Shown in pieces: positions 1-7,751 of a stretch of 64,000 bases of DNA. Source of the DNA: an uncultured Flavobacteriaceae bacterium (GTDB taxonomy: Bacteria > Bacteroidota > Bacteroidia > Flavobacteriales > Flavobacteriaceae); assembly GCA_947495135.1 (NCBI GenBank), contig CANLXN010000012.1:62001-126000 (forward strand). Direction: 5' to 3'. Every line of letters starts with the position of its first letter. Position 1 is the stretch's first letter. The notes beneath the pieces are model-generated. The model saw only the letters and a list, made by a program, of their open reading frames with translations, did not search any database and was not told the DNA's origin. The position numbers and the translations under genes are program-made.

Positions 1-83
1 TGCGCAAATGCGTCGTGATTTCCGAAAGAAGAGAAAACCCCCAATAACAATGTCAAAATAAATGTTCTTACATAATGTCTCAT
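1..83 (-). CDS. Start of a secreted protein (cut by window edge)
   Basis: Reading the minus strand from an ATG at 83-81, the frame stays open to the window edge and begins MRHYVRTFILTLLLGVFSSF. This is a basic N-terminus followed by a hydrophobic stretch of about 14 residues, which is a typical Sec signal peptide. The mature part lies outside the window, so no function can be given. It is transcribed away from the XRE regulator gene, and the two share a 274-base upstream region that carries a large inverted repeat. Confidence 0.6.
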   Translation of the reverse strand, partial: MRHYVRTFILTLLLGVFSSFGNHDAFA

Positions 84-162
84 AATTAAAATTTAATGGT
101 GAATATTTAAAGCCTGCTAGGGAGCATTCTCGAGACGTATTGGTGTAAATGTACCTCCAGAA

Positions 163-233
163 GCAACAACTGTTTATTCTTCAGGGGTATAAATTATACG
201 CATGAGGAAACACCTTAATAAGACAGTTGTTGC
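163..233. repeat. Imperfect inverted repeat, arms about 16-17 bases
   Basis: The arm at 163-178 (GCAACAACTGTTTATT) is the reverse complement of 217-233 (AATAAGACAGTTGTTGC), except for one inserted base. The 38-base centre contains a smaller palindrome (GTATA-AAT-TATAC, 187-199). It lies in the 84-357 gap between the leftward secreted-protein gene and the rightward regulator. It could fold into a cruciform or an RNA hairpin, or be an operator. Nothing else was seen in this gap. Confidence 0.6.
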
Positions 234-357
234 GAGAACCGTGAATTCTTGAATTGAGACCACAAAAGACATTTTTAAAGAATTAAAAAACGAATATAAA
301 TGTAGAATTGAACTAATTTGAACTGCAATTTGAGTAGTAAATGAATCTATAAATGAA

Positions 358-696
358 ATGAAAGTAGGAGCAAACATTAGAAAGATCCGAATACTTAAAG
401 GCTACAGTCAAGAGTACGTGGCAGACTCACTGGATATTTCGCAAAAGACGTATAGTCATTTGGAGAACGATAAGTCTAAAATTAGCTTAACCAGACTCTC
501 TCAAATTGCCAAATTGTTTGAGGTAAATGTGATCCAGATATTAACAACAACTGGTCTGGTAGATGATGATGTTTTGGACCTCAAGAATGAGCTCGAGGAT
601 TTTCAAGAAACTAGACTTTATTCCAAGCTGATCAATGTGAACCGTCAACTAGAAAACTTAATTGAAGAAATTAAATTATGGAAAGACCAGCAGTAG
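358..696 (+). CDS. XRE-family helix-turn-helix regulator
   Basis: This is a 112-residue protein. Residues 5-65 form a Cro/C1-type HTH domain, with the pattern SQEYVADSLDISQKTYSHLE covering the two recognition helices. The remainder (about 73-112) is a charged helix that could form a coiled coil for dimerisation. There is no sensor domain, so it probably acts as a small DNA-binding protein. The start is the ATG at 358; no upstream in-frame start is better placed. It lies 58 bases before an acyltransferase gene and an EptA-like gene in the same direction, so it may control this envelope-modification cassette, but that is inferred from position only. Confidence 0.85.
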   Translation: MKVGANIRKIRILKGYSQEYVADSLDISQKTYSHLENDKSKISLTRLSQIAKLFEVNVIQILTTTGLVDDDVLDLKNELEDFQETRLYSKLINVNRQLENLIEEIKLWKDQQ

Positions 697-754
697 ACAT
701 CAAATATTCCCCTTAAAAATCATAAGTTGTACCAATTTCATATATTTTCGTAAG

Positions 755-1747
755 ATGGATAAAAGAAAAGGGTGGATTGATCAAGCTCGTGGTCTCTCCA
801 TATTTATGGTAGTATACGGACATAATTTCCCCTCGGTGGAACCTTATATTTACAGTTTTCACGTTCCTTTATTTTTTTTTATTGCTGGAATGTTCCATCC
901 TTCAAAAGTAAACTTGTCTGTGATAAAAAGAAGAACAAAAATGATCTTGGTTCCTTATTTTTTCTGGGCATCTACCTTGTTTTTATTTTGGTTCTTTTTG
1001 GGTCGAAAATTTGGAAAAAGCAGCGATTTAGAGCTATCTGCCACGGATAACTTTCTTGGAATATTTTATGCGCAAGGTGGTCAACAGTTTATGGATTGGG
1101 GAATTCCTCTGTGGTTTCTTCCGTGCATTTTTATGGTGTTTTTGCTGTTCTCATTAATAAGAAAAATACCCAATAGAATTGTTTCCAATGCAGCGCTGTT
1201 CTTGGTTATTGCTGTCGGATTTATTTGGCCAAGGCTTACAGGGATTAATCTGCCATGGAGTATGGACGTAGCGATGGTGGCGCTTTCTTTTTATTTCTTC
1301 GGAAATATCCTCAAAACAGCAATTTTCAGCATTAAAAAACCCCAACTCTACATCGCTTTGCTAGTTTTGTTTGCTGTTCATTTTACAGCCTTCTATTTCA
1401 ATACGTTAAAAGTGGATATGTATCGTGCGCTGTATGGAGAGGAAGCCTTGTTTTTTATCAGTGGTCTTGCTGGAGCCATGTTCTATGTTCTACTTTTTAA
1501 AGCAATACCTTTATTTAAGTTTTTAGAATATATCGGAAAACACACCATAGTCATACTTGCAACTCATTTAAGAGCTTTGACTGTTATTAAATTAGGTTTG
1601 ATGTTGATAGTGGGCACTACAGTTTTTAATTTTTCTGAACCAGAGCGGTTTCTGTTGGCAATAGGACAAATTATCATCATTATTCCGGTAATCTGGTTAG
1701 TTAATAAATTTGCACCCGTATTAGATGGTAAAGTTAAAAAAGCATAA
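755..1747 (+). CDS. Acyltransferase family 3 membrane protein
   Basis: A 330-residue integral membrane protein with about ten hydrophobic segments. The N-terminus has the family hallmarks of acyltransferase 3 (OafA/NodX type): RGLSIFMVVYGHN with the catalytic-type histidine, then a second histidine in SFHVPLFFFIAGMF. Such proteins O-acetylate or succinylate surface glycans. The ATG at 755 was chosen because homologues begin just before the D-x-A-R-G-L motif. The frame is open further upstream to 662, but that part overlaps the regulator gene and is not hydrophobic. The next gene overlaps it by 23 bases, so the two are translationally linked. The natural acceptor is unknown. Confidence 0.88.
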   Translation: MDKRKGWIDQARGLSIFMVVYGHNFPSVEPYIYSFHVPLFFFIAGMFHPSKVNLSVIKRRTKMILVPYFFWASTLFLFWFFLGRKFGKSSDLELSATDNFLGIFYAQGGQQFMDWGIPLWFLPCIFMVFLLFSLIRKIPNRIVSNAALFLVIAVGFIWPRLTGINLPWSMDVAMVALSFYFFGNILKTAIFSIKKPQLYIALLVLFAVHFTAFYFNTLKVDMYRALYGEEALFFISGLAGAMFYVLLFKAIPLFKFLEYIGKHTIVILATHLRALTVIKLGLMLIVGTTVFNFSEPERFLLAIGQIIIIIPVIWLVNKFAPVLDGKVKKA

Positions 1748-3209
1748 AAAAATAATTCTTTTTCACTTATTGGTGAATGTATTGGTCGTGCTTTTTATAA
1801 CAGGAGCATCCTATATTCATGTTCCGCTAGAGGGTTTTAAAGACACCGCTATTTATTTGGTTCATCTTTGTGTACTGCAAATAACAGTAGCTGGGTTTAT
1901 ATATTTCTTAAGTTTATTTAAGTGGGTTTTTAGAGTTCTTTTCTCCTTTTTGTTTGTGTTGTACTGTTTGTTCTCTTTTTGGGCTTACACACAGGATATG
2001 TCTATTACCCCCTCTCTTTTACAAGCAATATTTGAAACCAAAACAGACATAGCTGTGGATCTTATTACTTGGCCCTACGTGCTGTTTGTGAGTTTTTCTC
2101 TATTGGTTCTGTTTTTTATTCTGAAATTTCACAGTAAAATAAACTATAAACAGGGTTGGAGGGTATTTATAATTCCGGCAATTTTGTGCCTTGTTGCATT
2201 CTTTGTTATGGAAAAAAAACGACCGGGAAGTCTTAAAAATAGGCTTCCGTACAATTTAATTCTTGGCATTGATGCGTTTTACGAAATACCCCAGCTTCAA
2301 CTCAACCATGAAATTACAGAGAGCGTCTCCAATACAGAGAGCCTCAAGCTAGTTTTCGTTTTAGGTGAAACAGTGAGGGCAGATCACCTTTGGCTTAATG
2401 GTTATGAGCGAAATACCACCCCAAAACTTTCAGAAAAAAACAACTTAATCAGCTTTCCGAAGGTATTTACCAAGCATACCTACACGGGCGCAAGCGTACC
2501 ACAAATTTTAACTAACCAGGACCTAACAGATACCATTGGACCTTATACCAGTCTTTATGCTATTGCTCAAAAAGCAGGGTACGAAACAACTTGGATTGGA
2601 AATCAGACATTGGAAAAGTCCTATGCTCCGGTGGCCGAAACTAATAAGCATATATTGTTGGTTGACGAATATAAAAGTGAATTTAGTTTTGCCAAAGCCC
2701 TAGATGAGGTCATGCTACAGCCTATGGATTCTATTTTACGACGAAGCGAGAAGGAGTTGATCACATTGCACATGATTGGCAGTCATTGGTGGTACGAAAA
2801 CAGATATACCGATCAATTTAGAAAGTACCAACCAGTAATTGACAGTAAATATGTTCCCTCCTTGAGCGCGGAGCAAATGATTAATTCTTACGACAATACT
2901 ATTCTGTATTTAGATACTTTTCTGGACAATGTAATTAATAGACTAGAGAAAGAAAATGTTCCAACGGTGATGGTTTATGTTTCGGATCATGGTGAACATT
3001 TGGGAGAAAATGGAAAGTGGTTGCACGCCCAGGCAGGAGATGAAGTTAAAAACCCGGCTTATCTAATATGGTATTCTAAAAGTTTTCAAGAGAAGTTTCC
3101 TGAAAAGGTGCATTTACTCTGTGACAGGAGCTTTAATCCAACACCCACAGACGTTGTTTTTGATCATGTATTAGATCTATTAGATATTGAATTTAAACTT
3201 CGTCCATAA
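1725..3209 (+). CDS. EptA-like phosphoethanolamine transferase (sulfatase fold)
   Basis: A 494-residue protein with about five N-terminal membrane segments (residues 1-165) and a C-terminal alkaline-phosphatase/sulfatase domain. Metal-binding motifs are visible: VLGETVRADH early in the domain, a Thr near residue 254 in YTGASVP that matches the nucleophile position of EptA, and SDHGEHLGENG near the end. Known relatives move phosphoethanolamine from phosphatidylethanolamine onto lipid A or other glycans on the outer face of the inner membrane. The cysteines that flank the nucleophile in proteobacterial EptA are absent here. It overlaps the acyltransferase gene, which suggests joint modification of LPS or a related glycan. 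The substrate is inferred. Confidence 0.85.
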   Translation: MVKLKKHKKIILFHLLVNVLVVLFITGASYIHVPLEGFKDTAIYLVHLCVLQITVAGFIYFLSLFKWVFRVLFSFLFVLYCLFSFWAYTQDMSITPSLLQAIFETKTDIAVDLITWPYVLFVSFSLLVLFFILKFHSKINYKQGWRVFIIPAILCLVAFFVMEKKRPGSLKNRLPYNLILGIDAFYEIPQLQLNHEITESVSNTESLKLVFVLGETVRADHLWLNGYERNTTPKLSEKNNLISFPKVFTKHTYTGASVPQILTNQDLTDTIGPYTSLYAIAQKAGYETTWIGNQTLEKSYAPVAETNKHILLVDEYKSEFSFAKALDEVMLQPMDSILRRSEKELITLHMIGSHWWYENRYTDQFRKYQPVIDSKYVPSLSAEQMINSYDNTILYLDTFLDNVINRLEKENVPTVMVYVSDHGEHLGENGKWLHAQAGDEVKNPAYLIWYSKSFQEKFPEKVHLLCDRSFNPTPTDVVFDHVLDLLDIEFKLRP

Positions 3210-3238
3210 AAAAACAGACCACCGTTAAGTAGTCTGTT
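3207..3238 (-). terminator. Rho-independent terminator of the stomatin-like gene
   Basis: The stem ACAGACCAC / GTAGTCTGT (3214-3222 with 3229-3237, one mismatch) has a 6-base loop. Read on the minus strand it is followed by a run of seven T. It lies between the convergent EptA-like and stomatin-like genes and fits the leftward gene best. Confidence 0.7.
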
Positions 3239-3263
3239 AAAAAGTATTCTGAAATTTTAAATT

Positions 3264-4247
3264 CTAGTATTCTTCCGCTTCATCACGATTTGGTGGAGTT
3301 CTTTTTGCCTTCGGCTTGCGAACAATTCCTTTTGCTTCATTTGTTTTCTTCATCTCTTCACCAATTTGATTGCTCGCCACAAAAGAAGCGATCATATCGT
3401 TGAGCATATTACTACCCGCTTGCGGAGAGTTGGGCAACAAGATCAAGTTGGTGTTGGTTTCTTCACCAATAGATTGAAGTGTATCGTAATGTTGAGTTAC
3501 CACAATTAAAGCCGAAGCTTCTTGAGAATTAATACCTACATTGTTCAATACATCTACAGATTCCTCTAGTCCACGAGCAATTTCACGACGTTGATCTGCA
3601 ATACCTTGTCCTTGTAGACGCTTGCTTTCTGCTTCTGCACGGGCTTTGGCAACGATTTTAATTCGCTCCGCCTCTGCTTCATATTCTGCTGCAACTTTCT
3701 CACGCTCTGCTGCGTTAATTCTGTTCATGGCTGCTTTTACTTGTACATCTGGATCAATATCTGTTACCAATGTTTTAATGATGTCGTAACCATAATTGAT
3801 CATGGCTTCATTTAATTCTGTCTTTACGGCAATTGCGATATCATCTTTTCTTTCAAACACATCATCCAACTTCATTTTTGGAACTTCAGCACGAACCACA
3901 TCAAAAACATAGGAAGTGATTTGGTCATGCGGATTTTCAAGTTTATAAAATGCATCGTATACTTTTTCTTTAATTACCTGAAACTGTACAGAAATTTTTA
4001 AACGAACAAATACATCATCTTTTGTTTTTGTTTCCACTAATACATCTAATTGTTGTATTTTTAGATTGATCCTACCAGTAATTCGATCAATTAATGGAAT
4101 TTTGAACTGCAGTCCAGAGGAGCGTATACTATGAAACTTACCAAAGCGTTCTATAACTGCGGCAGTTTGTTGCTTTACAGTAAAAACGAACATAAGTATT
4201 ATAAAAAACCCTACGATTAGCACAGGGACTAAGAGAAAACCATTCAT
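3264..4247 (-). CDS. SPFH/band-7 (stomatin/slipin-like) membrane protein
   Basis: A 327-residue protein with one N-terminal membrane helix (about residues 5-23) and then the SPFH domain, with KQQTAAVIERFGKFHSI and PLIDRITGRINLKIQQLDV as typical family signatures. An alanine/glutamate-rich helical stretch follows (about 190-225, AEYEAEAERIKIVAKARAEA). Family members form large ring-like oligomers on the membrane and scaffold other proteins, often the FtsH protease. The last 40 residues are charged and probably disordered. It is transcribed alone, with its own terminator at 3207-3238. The partner is unknown, since no NfeD or protease gene is adjacent. Confidence 0.9.
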   Translation of the reverse strand: MNGFLLVPVLIVGFFIILMFVFTVKQQTAAVIERFGKFHSIRSSGLQFKIPLIDRITGRINLKIQQLDVLVETKTKDDVFVRLKISVQFQVIKEKVYDAFYKLENPHDQITSYVFDVVRAEVPKMKLDDVFERKDDIAIAVKTELNEAMINYGYDIIKTLVTDIDPDVQVKAAMNRINAAEREKVAAEYEAEAERIKIVAKARAEAESKRLQGQGIADQRREIARGLEESVDVLNNVGINSQEASALIVVTQHYDTLQSIGEETNTNLILLPNSPQAGSNMLNDMIASFVASNQIGEEMKKTNEAKGIVRKPKAKRTPPNRDEAEEY

Positions 4248-4326
4248 AGTTTAAAAATTTAAATTAATAAGATAATGAAGGTACGAAAATTACTATATTT
4301 TAGTGCCCATCAAAAGAACCTATTTT

Positions 4327-5010
4327 ATGAGTCTCAAGAACCTCTTATTTGTTACGATCGCCTTCGTGTTTATTCAAACAACGAGCGCACAAAGAAATTT
4401 TGACCAAAGCAATCATATCGGCCTTTCCGGAGGTATCTCCCTTTCAGATATTCAAACAGATAACTTCACCACAGAACAAGGTGGAGGGTATTATTTGTCC
4501 TTCAATACAAGGGGTGCTTTTTGGAACGACTTTGACTTAATTTATGGAATCGGCTTTTTACAATCTGAAATAGGTATTCTTGGTAGTGATGTTAATAGTA
4601 CGAATGGAAATTTTGATGAGCAGTACATCGACTACGAAATGACAGGAGCGCAGATTAAAATGTTACTTAGCTATAATATCATCGTTAACCACTTGAGCGT
4701 AGAGGCTGGACCATTACTGAACGTAAATGGAAAACTCAAATTGAAACGCAGTGGCTTTGAAGATTTTGTGCTAGACGGTTATGAAACCTTAAGAGCCGAA
4801 GATATTCAAAACGTATCTCGTATTCACGCAAGAGTTGCTGCTGGTGTAACCGCAGGAATTACTAATTTCCGTTTAGGTGTGCAGTACCAATATGGCTTGA
4901 CCAACCAATTCAATAGATTTAATGATAACCCAGATTTGGAGCAGTCAAGTGCTGGAGATTTCAAAGGAAATACCTCTAATATTTTGTTCACAGCCGCTTT
5001 CTATTTCTAG
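4327..5010 (+). CDS. Outer-membrane beta-barrel protein (PorT-like family)
   Basis: A 227-residue protein. The ATG at 4327 gives a clean signal peptide (MSLKNLLFVTIAFVFIQTTS) with cleavage after TSA. A GTG at 4303 lies in frame upstream but spoils the signal. The mature part alternates polar and aromatic residues (SLSDIQTDNFTTE, GGYYLSFNTRG, LGVQYQYGLTNQF) and ends in AAFYF, a terminal phenylalanine typical of outer-membrane barrels. It fits the small 8-strand 'outer membrane protein beta-barrel' family common in flavobacteria. A near-consensus promoter element TATATTTT lies at 4294-4301. Its stop codon overlaps that of gltX on the other strand. The specific role is unknown. Confidence 0.78.
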   Translation: MSLKNLLFVTIAFVFIQTTSAQRNFDQSNHIGLSGGISLSDIQTDNFTTEQGGGYYLSFNTRGAFWNDFDLIYGIGFLQSEIGILGSDVNSTNGNFDEQYIDYEMTGAQIKMLLSYNIIVNHLSVEAGPLLNVNGKLKLKRSGFEDFVLDGYETLRAEDIQNVSRIHARVAAGVTAGITNFRLGVQYQYGLTNQFNRFNDNPDLEQSSAGDFKGNTSNILFTAAFYF

Positions 5011-6518
5011 CCAATAGTTTGAATTGCCTTTTGAATACGCTGAATGGTTTCTTCTCTTCCTAGCAAAGAAGAAATCTCAAATACATCTGGACCACTCATG
5101 CTACCCACTAGCGCCAAACGTAATGGCATCATTACTTTTCCAAATCCCATTTCCTGAGAAGTAATCCAAGCTTTGATGTTTTCTGAAATAGCTGCACCTG
5201 TAAAATCATCTGTATTTTTAAGGAGGTCTATCACATTTGTAAGAATTTCTGGAGTATCTTCTTTGAATGCTTTTTTAGACGCTTTTTCATCATAAGAATC
5301 TGGAGCAACAAAAAAGAAAGAGGCCTGATCCCAAATATCGGAAACAAAAGTAGCGCGCTCCTTTACCAGACTAACAATGGTCGATATGGGTAATTGAGTT
5401 TTCACACCTTTTTCTTGAAGCAATGCTGAAAATTGCGTAGCTAAAACGACTTCGTCCATTTCCTGTAGATATTGGTTTTGAAACCACTTGGATTTATCTG
5501 GATCAAATTTAGCTCCTGCACGGTTCACACGTTCTAAACTGAAGGCGTCAACCAGTTCGGGTAAAGTGAAAATTTCTTGTTCGGTACCCGGGTTCCAGCC
5601 TAGAAACGCAAGCATATTTAAAACGGCTTCAGGTAAATAACCATCTTCTCTATATCCCGCAAAAGATTCTCCTTCTGGTGTTTTCCACTCCAAAGGAAAG
5701 ACTGGAAATCCTCCAGCGTCTCCATCCCGTTTGCTCAATTTTCCTTTTCCGTTAGGTTTCAGAATTAAAGAAAGATGAGCAAATTGAGGTGCGTCCCAAC
5801 CAAAAGCACGATACAGCATATAGTGCAGCGCTAATGAAGGTAACCACTCTTCTCCTCTAATAACATGGGTAATATCCATAAGATGATCGTCCACAATATT
5901 GGCAAGGTGATAGGTGGGCATTCCGTCACTTTTAAAAAGCACCTTGTCGTCTAGTGTGTTGGTATCTATTTTAATATCCCCGCGAATCACATCGTTTAAA
6001 TGAAGAGTTTCGTTTTCTGGAGACTTAAAACGAATTACATACTTTTCTCCTGCCTCCAACTTAGCAGCAGTCTCTTCCGAAGAAAGTGAAAGTGAATTAT
6101 TGAGTTGTTGGCGGTTGTGCCAGTTGTAGATGAAGGTCTTCTTTTCAGCCTCATAAGCACTTCTTTGTGCTGTAAGTTCTTCTGGAGTATCGAATGCGTA
6201 ATAGGCGTTGCCATCTGCGATTAATTGATCTGCGTATTGTTTGTATAAATGTTTACGCTCACTCTGTCTATAAGGGCCATAGCCTCCATCGCTGTGTGGT
6301 CCTTCATCGAAAGGGATGTTTAGCCAGTTTAACGCTTCTACGATATATTCTTCTGCGCCCTCCACATAACGTGTCTGGTCTGTGTCTTCAATACGAAGCA
6401 CAAAATCTCCTCCATGTTTTTTGGCGAATAGATAGTTGAATAAAGCGGTGCGAACACCACCAATATGTAATGGTCCTGTTGGACTAGGAGCAAAACGAAC
6501 ACGCACTTTTTGAGACAT
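5007..6518 (-). CDS. gltX: Glutamate--tRNA ligase
   Basis: A 503-residue class I aminoacyl-tRNA synthetase that attaches glutamate to tRNA-Glu in the cytoplasm. The HIGH-type signature is seen in FAPSPTGPLHIGGVRTALF near residue 8, the family's RIEDTDQTR follows, and the KMSKS-type loop appears as KLSKRDGD near residue 264. The length is normal for bacterial GluRS, and the C-terminal helical anticodon-binding part is complete. The ATG at 6518 gives the expected MSQKVRVRFAPSPTG start. Promoter element TATCTTTG lies 27 bases upstream on the minus strand. The stop overlaps the barrel gene's stop in the shared bases CTAG, so no terminator fits between them. Confidence 0.97.
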   Translation of the reverse strand: MSQKVRVRFAPSPTGPLHIGGVRTALFNYLFAKKHGGDFVLRIEDTDQTRYVEGAEEYIVEALNWLNIPFDEGPHSDGGYGPYRQSERKHLYKQYADQLIADGNAYYAFDTPEELTAQRSAYEAEKKTFIYNWHNRQQLNNSLSLSSEETAAKLEAGEKYVIRFKSPENETLHLNDVIRGDIKIDTNTLDDKVLFKSDGMPTYHLANIVDDHLMDITHVIRGEEWLPSLALHYMLYRAFGWDAPQFAHLSLILKPNGKGKLSKRDGDAGGFPVFPLEWKTPEGESFAGYREDGYLPEAVLNMLAFLGWNPGTEQEIFTLPELVDAFSLERVNRAGAKFDPDKSKWFQNQYLQEMDEVVLATQFSALLQEKGVKTQLPISTIVSLVKERATFVSDIWDQASFFFVAPDSYDEKASKKAFKEDTPEILTNVIDLLKNTDDFTGAAISENIKAWITSQEMGFGKVMMPLRLALVGSMSGPDVFEISSLLGREETIQRIQKAIQTIG

Positions 6519-6544
6519 TTTTTTCAGAATTGAATTTAAGTCTG

Positions 6545-6552
6545 CAAAGATA
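6545..6552 (-). promoter_or_regulatory. Promoter -7 element for gltX
   Basis: The minus strand reads TATCTTTG, an exact match to the Bacteroidota -7 consensus TAnnTTTG, 26 bases before the gltX ATG. No clear TTG -33 element is seen at the usual distance. It sits in the 39-base gap after the hydroxylase gene, so gltX can be transcribed independently. Confidence 0.6.
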
Positions 6553-6557
6553 CAATT

Positions 6558-7598
6558 CTAAGATTTCATTTCAGCAGGAATTCGTTTATTCATAATTGCA
6601 AACCATAAAGGAGGTACTAGGCTTAAAATCATGGAAGTAGGATAACCAAATGGCATTTGCGGACTTACATCATGATAGTCCATTAATTGGTACTTTTTAC
6701 TCGATTTGTAATGATGATCACTGTGCCTTGTAAGTTCATACAGCATGATTCTTCCAAGAACATGGTTGGAGTTCCAAGAATGAACCTCCCTCACCCTTTC
6801 ATATCGTCCACTTTGGGTCTTTTTTCTGCTTAGTCCGTAATGCTCAATATAGTTAATTGTTTCTAGTAGAAGAGCTCCAATAACACCCACTATAACAGCA
6901 ATAATAGCCGCAAAAGGACTCAACGCAAAATAAATAATGGAAACGTATGACAACTGAATTAAATGAAACCAAAACAGGTCATTCTGAATACTGAAGAACC
7001 CTTTCTTGTTGCGTTTCAGAATTTCTTTTTGTAAGCGCCACGAATTAATATATTGGCCAATGATCGATGTGAACCAAAAAGAATAGACACTTTGGTTGTA
7101 TTTAGCACTTGCCGGGTCTTCTGCTGTCGCCGCTTTTGCATGATGACCATAGTTGTGTTCAATATAAAAGTGCATGTATAAAGCAGGAAGCAATAACAGT
7201 TTCCCTAGGGTCTTTTGCCACTGTAGGTCTCTATGGCCTAATTCGTGGGCCACGTTAATTCCGTTAGACCCAACAACGATTCCTACGGAGAACACAAGAC
7301 CAACTAGCTCGGGGGTAGTATAATTTACAACTGAAAGACTCCAGAGAAACCAGCCTACTAAACCAAAAACCACAGGAATATTGATCAATAGAAGCAAATC
7401 GAATAGAAATTTTTTCTTTTTAATCGCTGCTTCTTCTTCGGAAAGGTTTTTGCGATCAAGTGGCATAATTGATTCAAGAATGGGAATAACTACAAAAGCA
7501 AAGACGGGCGTAAAGAACACCCAATGGCCCTTGAATAGGAGTCCGATAAGAGCCGCAAACGGAATAGCGAATGCGGTAAGATATTTAAGGTCTTTCAT
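6558..7598 (-). CDS. alkB: AlkB-type alkane 1-monooxygenase (di-iron membrane hydroxylase)
   Basis: A 346-residue membrane protein with about six hydrophobic segments and all the AlkB histidine motifs in order: HELGHRD, EHNYGHHAKAATAEDPAS, NYIEHYGL and LTRHSDHH. These ligate the di-iron centre that inserts oxygen into the terminal carbon of medium-chain alkanes in the inner membrane. The extended context of each motif, especially the ATAEDPAS stretch and NYIEHYG, is specific to AlkB rather than to general fatty-acid desaturases. The ATG at 7598 is the only good start. No rubredoxin or rubredoxin reductase lies nearby, so electrons must come from elsewhere. Activity on alkanes rather than other lipids is inferred. 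Confidence 0.88.
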   Translation of the reverse strand: MKDLKYLTAFAIPFAALIGLLFKGHWVFFTPVFAFVVIPILESIMPLDRKNLSEEEAAIKKKKFLFDLLLLINIPVVFGLVGWFLWSLSVVNYTTPELVGLVFSVGIVVGSNGINVAHELGHRDLQWQKTLGKLLLLPALYMHFYIEHNYGHHAKAATAEDPASAKYNQSVYSFWFTSIIGQYINSWRLQKEILKRNKKGFFSIQNDLFWFHLIQLSYVSIIYFALSPFAAIIAVIVGVIGALLLETINYIEHYGLSRKKTQSGRYERVREVHSWNSNHVLGRIMLYELTRHSDHHYKSSKKYQLMDYHDVSPQMPFGYPTSMILSLVPPLWFAIMNKRIPAEMKS

Positions 7599-7751
7599 GT
7601 AAGCAGACAGTAATTTGTTAGATTCAGCACTAGTAAACAGCTCGCAAATGCCTTAGAGATGTGTTAAATTTCCTGACCGAATTCATAAAATATCTCTTTG
7701 GAGTAATTTTTGTGCTATTTTAGGTGTTCTGTTATACAGTAAAACCACTCT

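Noticed and set aside
121-190. Plus-strand fragment reading GAFSRRIGVNVPPEATTVYS
   Set aside because: It looks protein-like but is bounded by stops, has no start codon and matches no family I know; too short to call a gene remnant.
174-377. Minus-strand open frame of 67 codons overlapping the start of the XRE regulator gene
   Set aside because: It overlaps the regulator start and the inverted repeat, shows no recognisable domain, and its hydrophobic residues look like chance in A/T-rich DNA.
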